Source: CAXDOZ01 sp963991145 (GTDB lineage: Bacteria; Bacteroidota; Bacteroidia; Chitinophagales; JABDMM01). From it: DNA of 63,235 nt. The translations under genes and the position numbers were made by a program. Shown here piece by piece: positions 49,746 through 58,524 of the stretch. The notes beneath the pieces are model-generated. The model did no database searches and was not told the DNA's origin. It was given only the letters and a program-made list of their open reading frames with translations. Positions within the stretch are counted from its first letter, which is position 1, and each line of letters begins with the position of its first letter. The DNA is taken from NCBI GenBank assembly GCA_963991145.1, contig CAXDOZ010000002.1, positions 1 through 63,235 of the forward strand. Reading direction: 5' to 3'.

Positions 49746-51227
49746 CTAATAGGCTTTTGCAAATAGCACCCTTCGGGTGGATGGCTTGCCTGAATATACG
49801 CATTTGCCCGCCTCTTCAGGAGCATCTAAAGGAATACATCTGATGGTGGCTTTTGTTTCTTCTTTGATCTTTTCTTCGGTCTCTCCGGTTCCGTCCCAAT
49901 GAGCCTCTACGAAACCACCTTCTTTCTCAATGGTGTCTTTGAATTCTTCCCAGCTATCCACCTTCCTGGTGTTTGCTGTTCTGAATTCTTTCGCTCTATT
50001 GAATAGGTTGTTTTGGATCTCTTCGAGAAGATCAACTACCTGTTCCCCAATTCCTTCAATAGGACGGGTTGATTTTTCTCTGGTATCTCGACGGGCCAAT
50101 TCAATCTCACCGTTTTCAAGATCTCTTGGTCCAACTACCAGTCTAATTGGATAGCCTTTCAGTTCAGCTTCAGCAAACTTGAATCCCGGTCGCTTGGTAT
50201 CATCCAGATCGATAGTGACTCTGATTCCTCTCTTTCGAAGGTCTGCAGCTATCTCTTCAGATTTCTCTCTAAGTGTAGCGCTCATCTCAGGTTTTTTCTC
50301 ATTCAGCATTGGAATGATAATTACCTGATGAGGAGCAAGTTTGGGTGGAAGGACCAATCCTTCATCATCCGAATGAGTCATTAAGAGTGCTCCGATCAAT
50401 CGAGTAGAAACACCCCAGGATGTTGCCCAAACATAGTCTTCACTTCCCTCTTTATTGGCAAACTTCACATCAAAAGCCTTCGCAAAATTTTGACCAAGAA
50501 AGTGGGACGTTCCAGCCTGAATTGCCTTCTTATCCTGAGTAAGTGATTCAATACAGTAAGTTTCAAGAGCTCCTGCAAAACGTTCATTAGCAGATTTTAC
50601 ACCACGAATGACCGGCATTGCCATAAATTGCTCAGCGAATGTTGCATAGACATGTAGCATCTGCTCAGATTCAGCAATTGCTTCCTGTTCAGTAGCGTGA
50701 GCAGTGTGACCTTCCTGCCAAAGGAATTCAGCAGTTCTTAGGAACATTCTTGTTCTCATTTCCCAGCGAACAACATTTGCCCATTGGTTTATTAGAAGTG
50801 GAAGGTCTCTATATGATTGAATCCAGTTCTTGTATGAATTCCAGATTATAGTTTCAGAGGTAGGTCGAACGATGAGCTCTTCTTCAAGCTTAGCCTCTGG
50901 ATCTACGATCACTCCATTACCATCTGGGTCATTTTTAAGTCTGTAGTGTGTCACAACAGCGCACTCTTTTGCAAAACCCTCAACGTGGTCTGCTTCACGA
51001 CTAAGAAAACTTTTTGGGATGAATAGTGGAAAATAGGCGTTTACATGACCAGTTTCCTTGAACATTCTGTCCAATTCTGCTTTCATATTTTCCCAAATGG
51101 CAAAGCCGTATGGCTTGATTACCATGCATCCACGCACGTCGGAATGCTCTGCTAGCTCGGCTTTCAGCACCAGGTCATTATACCATTGGGAGAAGTCTTG
51201 AGATTGAGGAGTAATTACCTTAGACAT
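49746..51227 (-). CDS. proS: Prolyl-tRNA synthetase (archaeal/eukaryal type)
   Basis: 493 residues, the short form without the bacterial INS editing insert. Class II motifs: the opening SQDFSQWYNDLVLKAELAEHS, motif 2 around RPTSETIIW and WEMRTRMFLRTAEFLWQEGHTAH, motif 3 in GALLMTHSDDEGLVLPPKLAPHQV, then the anticodon-binding domain and a C-terminal zinc-like domain ending VLFAKAY, the usual Tyr terminus. It charges tRNA-Pro. This type is normal in Bacteroidota. A TAACTTTG -7 box lies 43 bp upstream. The unknown gene downstream overlaps at the stop/start junction. Confidence 0.96.
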   Translation of the reverse strand: MSKVITPQSQDFSQWYNDLVLKAELAEHSDVRGCMVIKPYGFAIWENMKAELDRMFKETGHVNAYFPLFIPKSFLSREADHVEGFAKECAVVTHYRLKNDPDGNGVIVDPEAKLEEELIVRPTSETIIWNSYKNWIQSYRDLPLLINQWANVVRWEMRTRMFLRTAEFLWQEGHTAHATEQEAIAESEQMLHVYATFAEQFMAMPVIRGVKSANERFAGALETYCIESLTQDKKAIQAGTSHFLGQNFAKAFDVKFANKEGSEDYVWATSWGVSTRLIGALLMTHSDDEGLVLPPKLAPHQVIIIPMLNEKKPEMSATLREKSEEIAADLRKRGIRVTIDLDDTKRPGFKFAEAELKGYPIRLVVGPRDLENGEIELARRDTREKSTRPIEGIGEQVVDLLEEIQNNLFNRAKEFRTANTRKVDSWEEFKDTIEKEGGFVEAHWDGTGETEEKIKEETKATIRCIPLDAPEEAGKCVYSGKPSTRRVLFAKAY

Positions 51228-51269
51228 AGGTGGTAATTTGGTATGGCTTTTGTGTTAAAATGTGCGGAA

Positions 51270-51277
51270 CAAAGTTA
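51270..51277 (-). promoter_or_regulatory. -7 element of the proS promoter (TAACTTTG)
   Basis: Exact TAnnTTTG on the minus strand, 42 bp upstream of the proS ATG, within the divergent intergenic region. No TTG is found at 17-18 bp further upstream. Confidence 0.5.
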
Positions 51278-51286
51278 GAAATTTAA

Positions 51287-51313
51287 TTGTTCCACTATTG
51301 AGATGTATCTTAG
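51287..51313 (+). promoter_or_regulatory. Possible promoter for the Tyr/Ser-rich secreted protein gene
   Basis: TTG at 51287-51289, 16 nt, then TATCTTAG at 51306-51313 (one mismatch to TAnnTTTG), ending 19 bp before the ATG at 51333. It would place the ATG at 51303 upstream of the transcript, supporting the shorter reading. Confidence 0.4.
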
Positions 51314-51332
51314 AGAAGCTAAAAGAAATCAT

Positions 51333-52409
51333 ATGAAAGTTGGTAGAATTTTGAGTTCGGTTTTGATGGTTGGATTAGTAATTTTCAGCAGTGTTGCTTC
51401 AGCGCAATACGATGATGTTTACTGGGATCCATTTGAAGAAGCAGCTACTCCGGCAACACCGGTAAATAACAGTACCTCAAATGCTAGTGAGTATGACTAC
51501 GCAACACCTGGTACTTATGCTACTTATCTTCCATCAGAAGATTTCGCACTTGACAACTATCACGATTACTCATACTCTTCTAAGCTCAGAAGATTCTATG
51601 ATCCGGTTGATGGAGTAGATTATTACGATGATTACTACACTGATTATTCATCGTTTGATAATTCTGCAGACCTTGCCGGTACAAGCATTTATTCCAGCTA
51701 CAATCCATACCAACCATGGGATTATAGTTACTTCAACATTTGGACAAACACAGCATATGTGAACGCTGTATACAATCCGGTAAGCAATGTGGCTTATAAT
51801 CCACTTAATGATCCATTCTTAAATTCAACTACTGCTAATTACAACCAAGGATTTAACGATGGTTATAATACTGCACTTTACGGAGGTGCTGGATTCGGAG
51901 CACCAGTTGGTGGATTTGGTGGAGCACCTGTAGGTGGTTTTGGCGGAGCCGGAGGAGGTTTCGGTAATGCATATTACTGCCCTCCAACAGCATACTTTAA
52001 TGCACCTACTACCAACCCAACTAATACCACAAACACTATAAATAACTCTCCAAATTATACTCCAAGAGGAGGAGGAAATAATCCAAGTATTCCTACAGGT
52101 GGTTATACAAATACTGCTAGCTCTGGAACTAACCCTTATGCTAAGCCAAGAGAGGTTACTCCTAACTATAAGTCTGTAAATAACACTGGAAGCACTTCTG
52201 GTTCAGGATCAGGATATCAGTATTCTAGTCCAAGCAGTAATACTTATACGCCAAGCTACAGTGGAGGAAATAACAATACATACTCTGCTCCAAGCAGCAG
52301 ACCAAGTTATTCTGCTCCTTCTTACTCTGCTCCTAGCTATTCTGCTCCAAGCTACAGTGCTCCAAGAAGCGGCGGAGGTGGTGGAGGAGTTATCCGTTCG
52401 CCTAGATAA
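51333..52409 (+). CDS. Secreted Tyr/Ser/Asn/Gly-rich low-complexity protein
   Basis: 358 residues from ATG 51333 (MKVGRILSSVLMVGLVIFSSVASAQ), which gives a clean signal peptide cut after SVASA; a start at 51303 would add ten charged residues. The mature chain has no recognised domain. It has an acidic Tyr/Asp-rich part (DNYHDYSYSSKLRRFYD, YYDDYYTDYSSFD), a Gly-rich part (APVGGFGG repeated), an Asn/Thr/Pro-rich part and a tail with several YSAPS repeats ending in a Gly run and RSPR. Composition resembles disordered, adhesive or matrix proteins. Function unknown. It is followed 22 bp later by an outer-membrane protein gene. Confidence 0.75.
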   Translation: MKVGRILSSVLMVGLVIFSSVASAQYDDVYWDPFEEAATPATPVNNSTSNASEYDYATPGTYATYLPSEDFALDNYHDYSYSSKLRRFYDPVDGVDYYDDYYTDYSSFDNSADLAGTSIYSSYNPYQPWDYSYFNIWTNTAYVNAVYNPVSNVAYNPLNDPFLNSTTANYNQGFNDGYNTALYGGAGFGAPVGGFGGAPVGGFGGAGGGFGNAYYCPPTAYFNAPTTNPTNTTNTINNSPNYTPRGGGNNPSIPTGGYTNTASSGTNPYAKPREVTPNYKSVNNTGSTSGSGSGYQYSSPSSNTYTPSYSGGNNNTYSAPSSRPSYSAPSYSAPSYSAPSYSAPRSGGGGGGVIRSPR

Positions 52410-52431
52410 TCATAATCTAAAGCTGTTCTGA

Positions 52432-53958
52432 ATGATGCGCAAACTCAGCATTTTACTGCTGTTATTGGGATTGTATGTCTCAAGCTCTGCTCAGATCTAT
52501 GTAGTTGATGCCTTGCGATTTATGCAAAGTGAGGTTGTAGGGACCGCTAGAACAATGGGAGCAGCGGGAGCTTTTTCGGCAGTAGGCGGAGACCCTGGAG
52601 CAGCCTACTACAATCCAGCTACATTAGGAATGATGAGAGGCAGTCAGGCTTTTATCACTCCTGCAATGAGGATTGGTACAGAAAGCTTTAACTACCTGAC
52701 CAACAATGGGAAGAGTACGAATGTAGCTTTCCCTTTTGGTTACTCAGGTGCAGTTGTTTCCTCGACAACAATTGATGGTTGGAGAGATTTTAAGTCCAGA
52801 AAGAATTATGCACTGACTTTTGGTCGCGTGGCAAACTTCAATCAGCAACGCGCTTTCAATGGACTTAATCCAAATACCTCTATTACCTATCAGTATGTTG
52901 ATGAGTTTAATGCAGTTGGAGCTGACCAAGCAAATGCTATATTAAACAACCCCAATATCAACCCTTATAATGAGTTTTCTTTTGAAGCTGTACTAGCATG
53001 GCTTGGGTATTTAGCAAACTATGATTCTTCCTTTGGACAATTCTTTTCTCCGGTTGATGCCCCGGTATTTCAAAATGGCCAATACAAGACGAGTGGAGGA
53101 ATCTATGAGATTGGTTTTACTTCCTCTGGTACTTATATGAATGAAAGGCTCTACCTGGGTTTTGGTCTGGCAGTTCCAATATTGAATTTTTCTTCTACCA
53201 CCACATTCACCGAGGATGATTATCAGGATGGCAACCTATCCTTTGATCAAATGAACCTTGTCACTGACTACACTACAAGTGGTGCAGGTTTCAATTTTAA
53301 ACTTGGGATCCTATATCGACCGATGTCTTTATTCAGAGTTGGGGCATACATTCACAGTCCGTCGTTCTTTGGTTTAAATGAGAGTTATCAAAGCAGAATG
53401 ACCTCAAGGGTGAATCTGCCCGAAGCTCCTCAGGATGCTTTTGCAAATGAAAGTCCTGAGCAACAGTTCAATTATTCATTCAATACACCCTGGAAATTTG
53501 GGGTGAGTACTGCCTTCTTCATCAAGAAGATCGCTTTCATATCTGCTGATTATGAGATGCAGGACTTTGGATCAGGAAAGTACAGTTTCGGACAGGGCTT
53601 TCAATCTTTTAATCAGGTCATAAATGATCAGATGCGTCAAACTTACAGGTTCAATCATATGATTCGATTAGGAGCTGAAGCAGCTTATAAGAAGATGCGA
53701 TTTAGAGGGGGAGTAATCTACCAGACGAGTCCATTAGACAAGAGTATTGGAGTCCAAAAGCAAGGTGACCAAAGCAAATTGACCTTTACCACGGGATTTG
53801 GTTTGAGCTGGAAAAAGTTTGGATTAGACTTCGCTTATTTAGTGACCCGATGGGATGAATTTTATCAACCGTATACAGTTGTCTTTCTAGATGCTCCTAC
53901 TGCTACGTTCTCACACATCAACAGAACCATCGCCATTACGGCGACTGTTAAATTCTAG
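52432..53958 (+). CDS. Outer-membrane protein, OmpP1/FadL/TodX-like
   Basis: 508 residues. Signal peptide about 1-20 (ending SSSAQ). The N-terminal hatch-like region EVVGTARTMGAAGAFSAVGGDPGAAYYNPATLGMM is characteristic of the OMPP1/FadL transporters and their Bacteroidota relatives. It is followed by about 14 alternating aromatic strands such as LTFGRVANFNQQRAF, RLYLGFGLAVPI and FRGGVIYQTSP, ending with TIAITATVKF with terminal Phe, as expected for a barrel inserted by BamA. Probably a channel for hydrophobic compounds. Start ATG 22 bp after the low-complexity gene. The stop interlocks with that of murB via CTAG. Confidence 0.87.
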   Translation: MMRKLSILLLLLGLYVSSSAQIYVVDALRFMQSEVVGTARTMGAAGAFSAVGGDPGAAYYNPATLGMMRGSQAFITPAMRIGTESFNYLTNNGKSTNVAFPFGYSGAVVSSTTIDGWRDFKSRKNYALTFGRVANFNQQRAFNGLNPNTSITYQYVDEFNAVGADQANAILNNPNINPYNEFSFEAVLAWLGYLANYDSSFGQFFSPVDAPVFQNGQYKTSGGIYEIGFTSSGTYMNERLYLGFGLAVPILNFSSTTTFTEDDYQDGNLSFDQMNLVTDYTTSGAGFNFKLGILYRPMSLFRVGAYIHSPSFFGLNESYQSRMTSRVNLPEAPQDAFANESPEQQFNYSFNTPWKFGVSTAFFIKKIAFISADYEMQDFGSGKYSFGQGFQSFNQVINDQMRQTYRFNHMIRLGAEAAYKKMRFRGGVIYQTSPLDKSIGVQKQGDQSKLTFTTGFGLSWKKFGLDFAYLVTRWDEFYQPYTVVFLDAPTATFSHINRTIAITATVKF

Positions 53959-54968
53959 ATAATATTCACCTCTGGGTAGATCAAGAGCCCAAATGTCTCT
54001 CTCACTTTCTCCTGTATTTTACCGGCCAGGTCCTTCAGGTCTTCGCCCTTTGCGCCACCATAATTGACCAGAACAAGAGCATGCTTTTCATGTACGCCTA
54101 CATTTCCCACTCTAAAGCCCTTTAGACCACACTGATCAATCAGCCAGGCAGTAGGAACCTTTTTCATGTTATCCGGTAGATCATAGCCAGGCATTTCAGG
54201 ATATTCCGATTTCAGTTCATCGTATTGCTCGAGCGGCATTTCCAGATTCTTGAAGAATGAACCTGCATTTCCAAGCTCAGCAGGATCTGGCAGTTTAGAT
54301 CTTCTTATTGAGATTACTGCATCACTTATAGAACGAATGCTTGGCTCAACACCCATCTTTTGAAGAGTCCGTTCAATATCTCCGTAGCTATAATTGAGTT
54401 GTGATTCCTTTGAAAGCTTTAGCGTAACTGAAAGGATGATAAATCGGCCTTTAAGCTCATGCTTGAAAATGCTTTCACGATAGCCAAATCTGCAATCTTC
54501 TTTATCAAAGGTTCTTACAATACCGTTTGCAATGTCAAATGCTTCAAGTTCCTCAAAAACATCCTTTAACTCCACCCCGTAAGCTCCAATATTCTGCATT
54601 GGAGCTGCGCCAACTTTCCCAGGGATAAGAGATAAATTCTCAATCCCCCCGTAGCCCTTTCTTACGCAGTACATTACCAGATCATGCCATTCTTCACCTG
54701 CTTCACACCTTACCCAAACATTTTCAGATTGGGTCTTCATGTCGCGAATGCCTTTGAGATTATTTTGAATCACAAGGCCTTCGAAGTCCTTTGTCAGAAG
54801 AATATTCGAACCACCACCAAGAACCAGAAGATTGCTTCTGTCTTCATCGGTAAGATTTTCAAGCTCCTTTAGCTGATCTCTGTTATCCAGTTTTAAAAAC
54901 CTGTTAGCCGAGGCTTCAATTCCGAATGTATTTAAGGATTTAAGTGGTTTGTTAGACTCAATCTGCAC
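53955..54968 (-). CDS. murB: UDP-N-acetylenolpyruvoylglucosamine reductase
   Basis: 337 residues, type I (E. coli-like). FAD-binding motif LLVLGGGSNILLT; substrate-binding region GGIENLSLIPGKVGAAPMQNIGAYGVE; YRESIFK; catalytic Ser in NAGSFFKNLEMP; and the Glu-containing C-terminus GLLIYPEVNII. It reduces UDP-GlcNAc-enolpyruvate to UDP-MurNAc for peptidoglycan. The best start is GTG at 54966-54968, consistent with the usual N-terminus (KPLKSLNTFGIEASA). It converges on the FadL-like gene with a 4-bp stop overlap. Confidence 0.96.
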   Translation of the reverse strand: MQIESNKPLKSLNTFGIEASANRFLKLDNRDQLKELENLTDEDRSNLLVLGGGSNILLTKDFEGLVIQNNLKGIRDMKTQSENVWVRCEAGEEWHDLVMYCVRKGYGGIENLSLIPGKVGAAPMQNIGAYGVELKDVFEELEAFDIANGIVRTFDKEDCRFGYRESIFKHELKGRFIILSVTLKLSKESQLNYSYGDIERTLQKMGVEPSIRSISDAVISIRRSKLPDPAELGNAGSFFKNLEMPLEQYDELKSEYPEMPGYDLPDNMKKVPTAWLIDQCGLKGFRVGNVGVHEKHALVLVNYGGAKGEDLKDLAGKIQEKVRETFGLLIYPEVNII

Positions 54969-55045
54969 GACGCAATTCTAAGAAATTAGATTAAGAAACA
55001 ATGGGCTCAGGCCAAGAGGTAATGCACATTGAAAATTCTCTGTGC

Positions 55046-56530
55046 CTAATCTTTTAATGCTGCTTTGGCCTTTTGATCCAAACTGAACTTGTATTCATGA
55101 TCCGGACTGTCAAGCACCTTATTAAAATATTCGTTTGCAATATCCTCATATCCTTGTGCTTCATAGATGTAACCCAGCTGGAGACAGGCATTGTAAGGGT
55201 AGTACTGCTTTGAGCCCCAACCTGATTCAACAGCTCTCAGATATGCCTGGAGAGCTTCTGCCTCGTTGCCAAGAGCTTGTTGGACTCTCCCTAATCTGTA
55301 GGTGAATTCATTGAACTCTTTGAATGTAGAGAAGTCAATATCAAACTTGCCAAGCTCAATAAGAGCATCTTCGTATAAGCCTGCATCATATAACATACGC
55401 GCTCTTAACAAAATAGGATTCGGAGCTTCCATTGATTTTGCCTCACGCCTAGCTTGTTTGTCTACATCAATCTTAGGAGAATCTAGCTCCTTAATGAGCT
55501 TCATTATTTCAAAATAGGCTTCTGTATCTCCTTGCTGAATGTAACTCCATGCTATCTTCTGCCAGCTAGCCGCTACATAATTTTCTCCTTTGGTCTCCTC
55601 AATGAAAGTCTCAAATGAAGTAATGGCACCCGGATCTCCCAGATACAACTTAGCTAAGCCTTCTAAATAGTTTAGATGTGGGAACTGCAGATACTCATTT
55701 CCATATGGTCTATCATCCAATAGCTCCAGGACCTCGGAAGCTGCTCCTCCAAACACTCCAACATATGCTATAATATAATAGTCCAGGAGGTTGGCTGCAT
55801 TTGGGTAAGCGTGTTCTCTTAAATATATCCAGGCAGAATCAGCATTATTATTCAAGTGAAACTCGAGCATTGCGAGCGAAAGCTCTGTCTCCCTTTTGAA
55901 GGGATACTGGGAATCAGTATCGTCAAGACTTTCACGGATCATCTCCAAACCCAATTTCGTGTCACCGGATAAGCCAAATAATGAAAGTCCCCATTGATAC
56001 TGTTCAGGTATAGACCCCAGAATAGCAGTGATCATACCTCTGGTTTTTTGACTTGGCTTGAAATCGGGAAACTTGGTCAGGTTCTTTTGGTGAAGCTTAT
56101 AAGAACGTTTGATATTCTTAATAGCTCCAATCGGATCCTGAAACCTTAAGTATAGAAGAGCCAGATGCAAATGGCATTCGCCCTGTGAAAACAGGGTATA
56201 AGGATCTTCTTTAGATCCGGCCGATAGGCCTCTTATTCGAAACTGCTGCTTGTTTGCAAATGCAGTGAACTGCCTTTCATCATTACTGGAAAAGACAGTG
56301 AGGAACTCGCCATAAGATTCCAGGAATACAGGGAGCAGATTGTCTTCATCTATTAATTGCTCTTCCCTTAAGATGAGCATTCCGGAATCAACTTTTAAAC
56401 TCATGATCATATCATGAGCCTGAATGCAGTTTCCATTCCATTGAAATGACATCTGGCCGTAGGCCGAAAAAGAAAAAAGGCACCAAACCAGGGATATCAG
56501 CAGATAGCCGTTGGGGTGCCTATTTATCAT
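55046..56530 (-). CDS. Secreted TPR-like protein of unknown function
   Basis: 494 residues. A signal peptide (about 1-25, ISLVWCLFSFSAYGQ) predicts export to the periplasm. The mature part is all-helical with degenerate TPR units, for example HLALLYLRFQDPIGAIKNIKRSYKLH, GRVQQALGNEAEALQAYLRAVESGW and QLGYIYEAQGYEDIANEYFNKVLDSP. The overall layout resembles Bacteroidota periplasmic tetratricopeptide proteins that score stepwise decline in repeats, but no partner is evident. ATG start. It follows the zinc-ribbon gene by 18 bp on the same strand, probably in one transcript with the Nif3 gene. Confidence 0.8.
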   Translation of the reverse strand: MINRHPNGYLLISLVWCLFSFSAYGQMSFQWNGNCIQAHDMIMSLKVDSGMLILREEQLIDEDNLLPVFLESYGEFLTVFSSNDERQFTAFANKQQFRIRGLSAGSKEDPYTLFSQGECHLHLALLYLRFQDPIGAIKNIKRSYKLHQKNLTKFPDFKPSQKTRGMITAILGSIPEQYQWGLSLFGLSGDTKLGLEMIRESLDDTDSQYPFKRETELSLAMLEFHLNNNADSAWIYLREHAYPNAANLLDYYIIAYVGVFGGAASEVLELLDDRPYGNEYLQFPHLNYLEGLAKLYLGDPGAITSFETFIEETKGENYVAASWQKIAWSYIQQGDTEAYFEIMKLIKELDSPKIDVDKQARREAKSMEAPNPILLRARMLYDAGLYEDALIELGKFDIDFSTFKEFNEFTYRLGRVQQALGNEAEALQAYLRAVESGWGSKQYYPYNACLQLGYIYEAQGYEDIANEYFNKVLDSPDHEYKFSLDQKAKAALKD

Positions 56531-56548
56531 TATTTATCGTTTAAGGAA

Positions 56549-57313
56549 CTAAGCTTCCTGAGCTTGAGCTTGCTCAACAGACTTTGGATAAACGAGGATT
56601 CTTCCACAGTGCTCACAAACGATAATCTTCTTGCGTGCACGAATCTCCATTTCTCTCTGAGGTGGGATCTTGGCGAAACAACCACCACAAGCATCACGCT
56701 CAACTGTAACTACTGCAAGTCCATTGCGATATGCCTTACGAACTCTTGTGTAAGCTCTTAGCAAACGCTCGTCAACTTTCTTTTGAGCTGCTTCAGATTT
56801 CTTCTGAAGGTCCTTTTCTTCTTTCTCAGTTTCCTTGATGATCTTTTCAAGCTCCTGCTTTTTAGCCTCAAGGTCTCCAACTCTTTGGTCGTGAAGTTCT
56901 TTGCTCTTCTCCAGAGCTCCTTCTTTAGCTTCGATCTTTAATTCAGCTTCTTTGATCTTCTTATCAGCAAGCTGCATTTCAAGCTTCTGAAGCTCGATCT
57001 CTTTTGTAAGTGCGTCGAATTCGCGATTGTTCTTTACGTTGTCTTGCTGCTTCTCGTATTTCATAATACGCGTTTCAGACTCCTTCTTCGCGTTGTTACG
57101 GTCAGCAATCTCTGATTTGAACTCGTCAATCTCAGCCTGGATCTTTCCAATGCGTGTATTCAAACCTTCGATTTCATCTTCAAGGTCTTTCACTTCCATT
57201 GGAAGTTCACCTTTAAGCGTCTCGATCTTGTCGATCTGAGAGTCAATCTGCTGAAGCGTATATAGCGCTTCTTGTTTGTCTTCTACGCTGATCTCCTTCT
57301 TAGCCTTAGCCAT
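56549..57313 (-). CDS. Coiled-coil protein with C-terminal C4 zinc ribbon (CdsZ/CT398-like)
   Basis: 254 residues. Residues ~15-180 are a long antiparallel coiled coil (EVKDLEDEIEGLNTRIGKIQAEIDEF and later KESETRIMKYEKQQDNVK). The C-terminal ~60 residues hold a zinc ribbon, CGGC at one knuckle and CEHC at the other (ACGGCFAKIPPQ, IIVCEHCGRILVYP). This is the zf-RING_7/CT398 architecture, widespread in bacteria. Relatives interact with secretion components or sigma-54, and the Bacteroidota role is not established. It starts 3 bp after the Nif3 gene; the pairing of these two genes is common across phyla. Confidence 0.87.
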   Translation of the reverse strand: MAKAKKEISVEDKQEALYTLQQIDSQIDKIETLKGELPMEVKDLEDEIEGLNTRIGKIQAEIDEFKSEIADRNNAKKESETRIMKYEKQQDNVKNNREFDALTKEIELQKLEMQLADKKIKEAELKIEAKEGALEKSKELHDQRVGDLEAKKQELEKIIKETEKEEKDLQKKSEAAQKKVDERLLRAYTRVRKAYRNGLAVVTVERDACGGCFAKIPPQREMEIRARKKIIVCEHCGRILVYPKSVEQAQAQEA

Positions 57314-57316
57314 AGA

Positions 57317-58414
57317 TTAGTAGTGTTTTACTGGATTTGTATTCTCCTCCGAAATAAGAGGTGCAAAATTAGGAATTTTTTCCGTCAAATAAGCAGCTAT
57401 AAGGTCTTTGGTAAATTGCTCGCTTTCGTAGTGTCCAATGTCAATAAGAACAGTGCTTTCAGCCACTTCAAAGTAATCGTGATGCTTGAAATCTCCTGTG
57501 AAGTAAACATCTGCTCTCTGAGCTTCCGCCTTCTTCATTAAAAAGCTTCCCGAGCCACCACACCAGGCGACCTTTTTCACCTTTCGATCCATATCTCTGC
57601 CAGTATGTTTAACAAATCCAGAGCCGAAAGTTTCTTTCAGGAGTTTAAGGAAATCTGAAAGTGACACCTCCTGAGCTAGTTCTCCAATCATTCCAGCACC
57701 TCTATCCTGATCTATATTTTTTAAAGGAATAATATCATGTGCTACCTCTTCATAACTATGTGCCCTAAGCATTGCAGAAATTACTTTGCCCAGCAAATGG
57801 TCTGGAACCAATACTTCAAGTTTGGTTTCTTCAACCTTTGAGATCTGGCCCTTCGGGCCGATGGTGGGATTAGAGCCATCTTCAGGTTTGAAGGTGCCAG
57901 TGCCTTCAATATTGAAGCTTGCATGACTGTAATTCCCGATCCAGCCAGCCCCGGCATTAAACATTGCCTCGGCAACCTGCTCTCTTTCATTTCTGGGAAC
58001 AAAGCAGACCAGCTTATTCAACTTGCCTTGCATTGGAGATAAAATCCTGGGATCGTTGATTCCAATTCTCCTTCCAATCTCGGCATTCACTCCGGTTGGT
58101 ATGTTATCCAGATTGGTATGAATGGCATAGATCGCAATATCAGCTTTGATCGCCTTGAGCACTACCCGCTCTGTGAAACTTGCTCCGGTCAGTCGTTTTA
58201 GTCCCGAGAAAATGATCGGGTGATGGGCGACTATCAAATTGCATTTCTTATCGATCGCTTCCTGAACCACTGCCTCAGTCACATCAAGTGTGATGAGACA
58301 TTCACTTATTTCAGTTTCTCGATCACCGAGCAAAAGACCTGAGTTATCATATGACTCCTGTAGGGATGGTGAGGCCCAGTCTTCAAGCACCTGAATCAAC
58401 TCTTTGATTTTCAT
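57317..58414 (-). CDS. Nif3-like dinuclear metal-centre protein, long form
   Basis: 365 residues from ATG 58414 (MKIKELIQVLEDWASPSLQESYDNSGL), the usual family start; the frame upstream to 58447 is not conserved-looking. Metal ligands: VAHHPIIFSG, HTNLDN and, at the C-terminus, DIGHYESEQ. Between the two halves (about 125-235) lies the PII/CutA1-like insert (LVCFVPRNEREQVAEAMFNAGAGWIGNYSHASF) that marks the long Nif3/YqfO type. Biological role remains unclear in most bacteria (a GTP cyclohydrolase-like assignment in databases is weak). It is followed by the zinc-ribbon gene 3 bp away. Confidence 0.9.
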   Translation of the reverse strand: MKIKELIQVLEDWASPSLQESYDNSGLLLGDRETEISECLITLDVTEAVVQEAIDKKCNLIVAHHPIIFSGLKRLTGASFTERVVLKAIKADIAIYAIHTNLDNIPTGVNAEIGRRIGINDPRILSPMQGKLNKLVCFVPRNEREQVAEAMFNAGAGWIGNYSHASFNIEGTGTFKPEDGSNPTIGPKGQISKVEETKLEVLVPDHLLGKVISAMLRAHSYEEVAHDIIPLKNIDQDRGAGMIGELAQEVSLSDFLKLLKETFGSGFVKHTGRDMDRKVKKVAWCGGSGSFLMKKAEAQRADVYFTGDFKHHDYFEVAESTVLIDIGHYESEQFTKDLIAAYLTEKIPNFAPLISEENTNPVKHY

Positions 58415-58474
58415 GTCTGGCACAGATCTAAGGATTAATTGCACCAAAAGGTGCTAATTTCAAACCAATGCGTA

Positions 58475-58482
58475 TAGCTTTG
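58475..58482 (+). promoter_or_regulatory. -7 element for the lpxK-punA-porin operon (TAGCTTTG)
   Basis: Exact TAnnTTTG, 42 bp upstream of the TTG start of lpxK, in the divergent region with the Nif3 gene. No good -33 TTG is seen. Confidence 0.45.
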
Positions 58483-58524
58483 GCTCGCCCAATTTAGGGC
58501 ATTAATTCAGCCTCCTCCAAATAC

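Noticed and set aside
51303..51332. Start of the Tyr-rich protein at ATG 51303
   Set aside because: It adds a charged stretch before an otherwise clean signal peptide and would lie upstream of the likely promoter.
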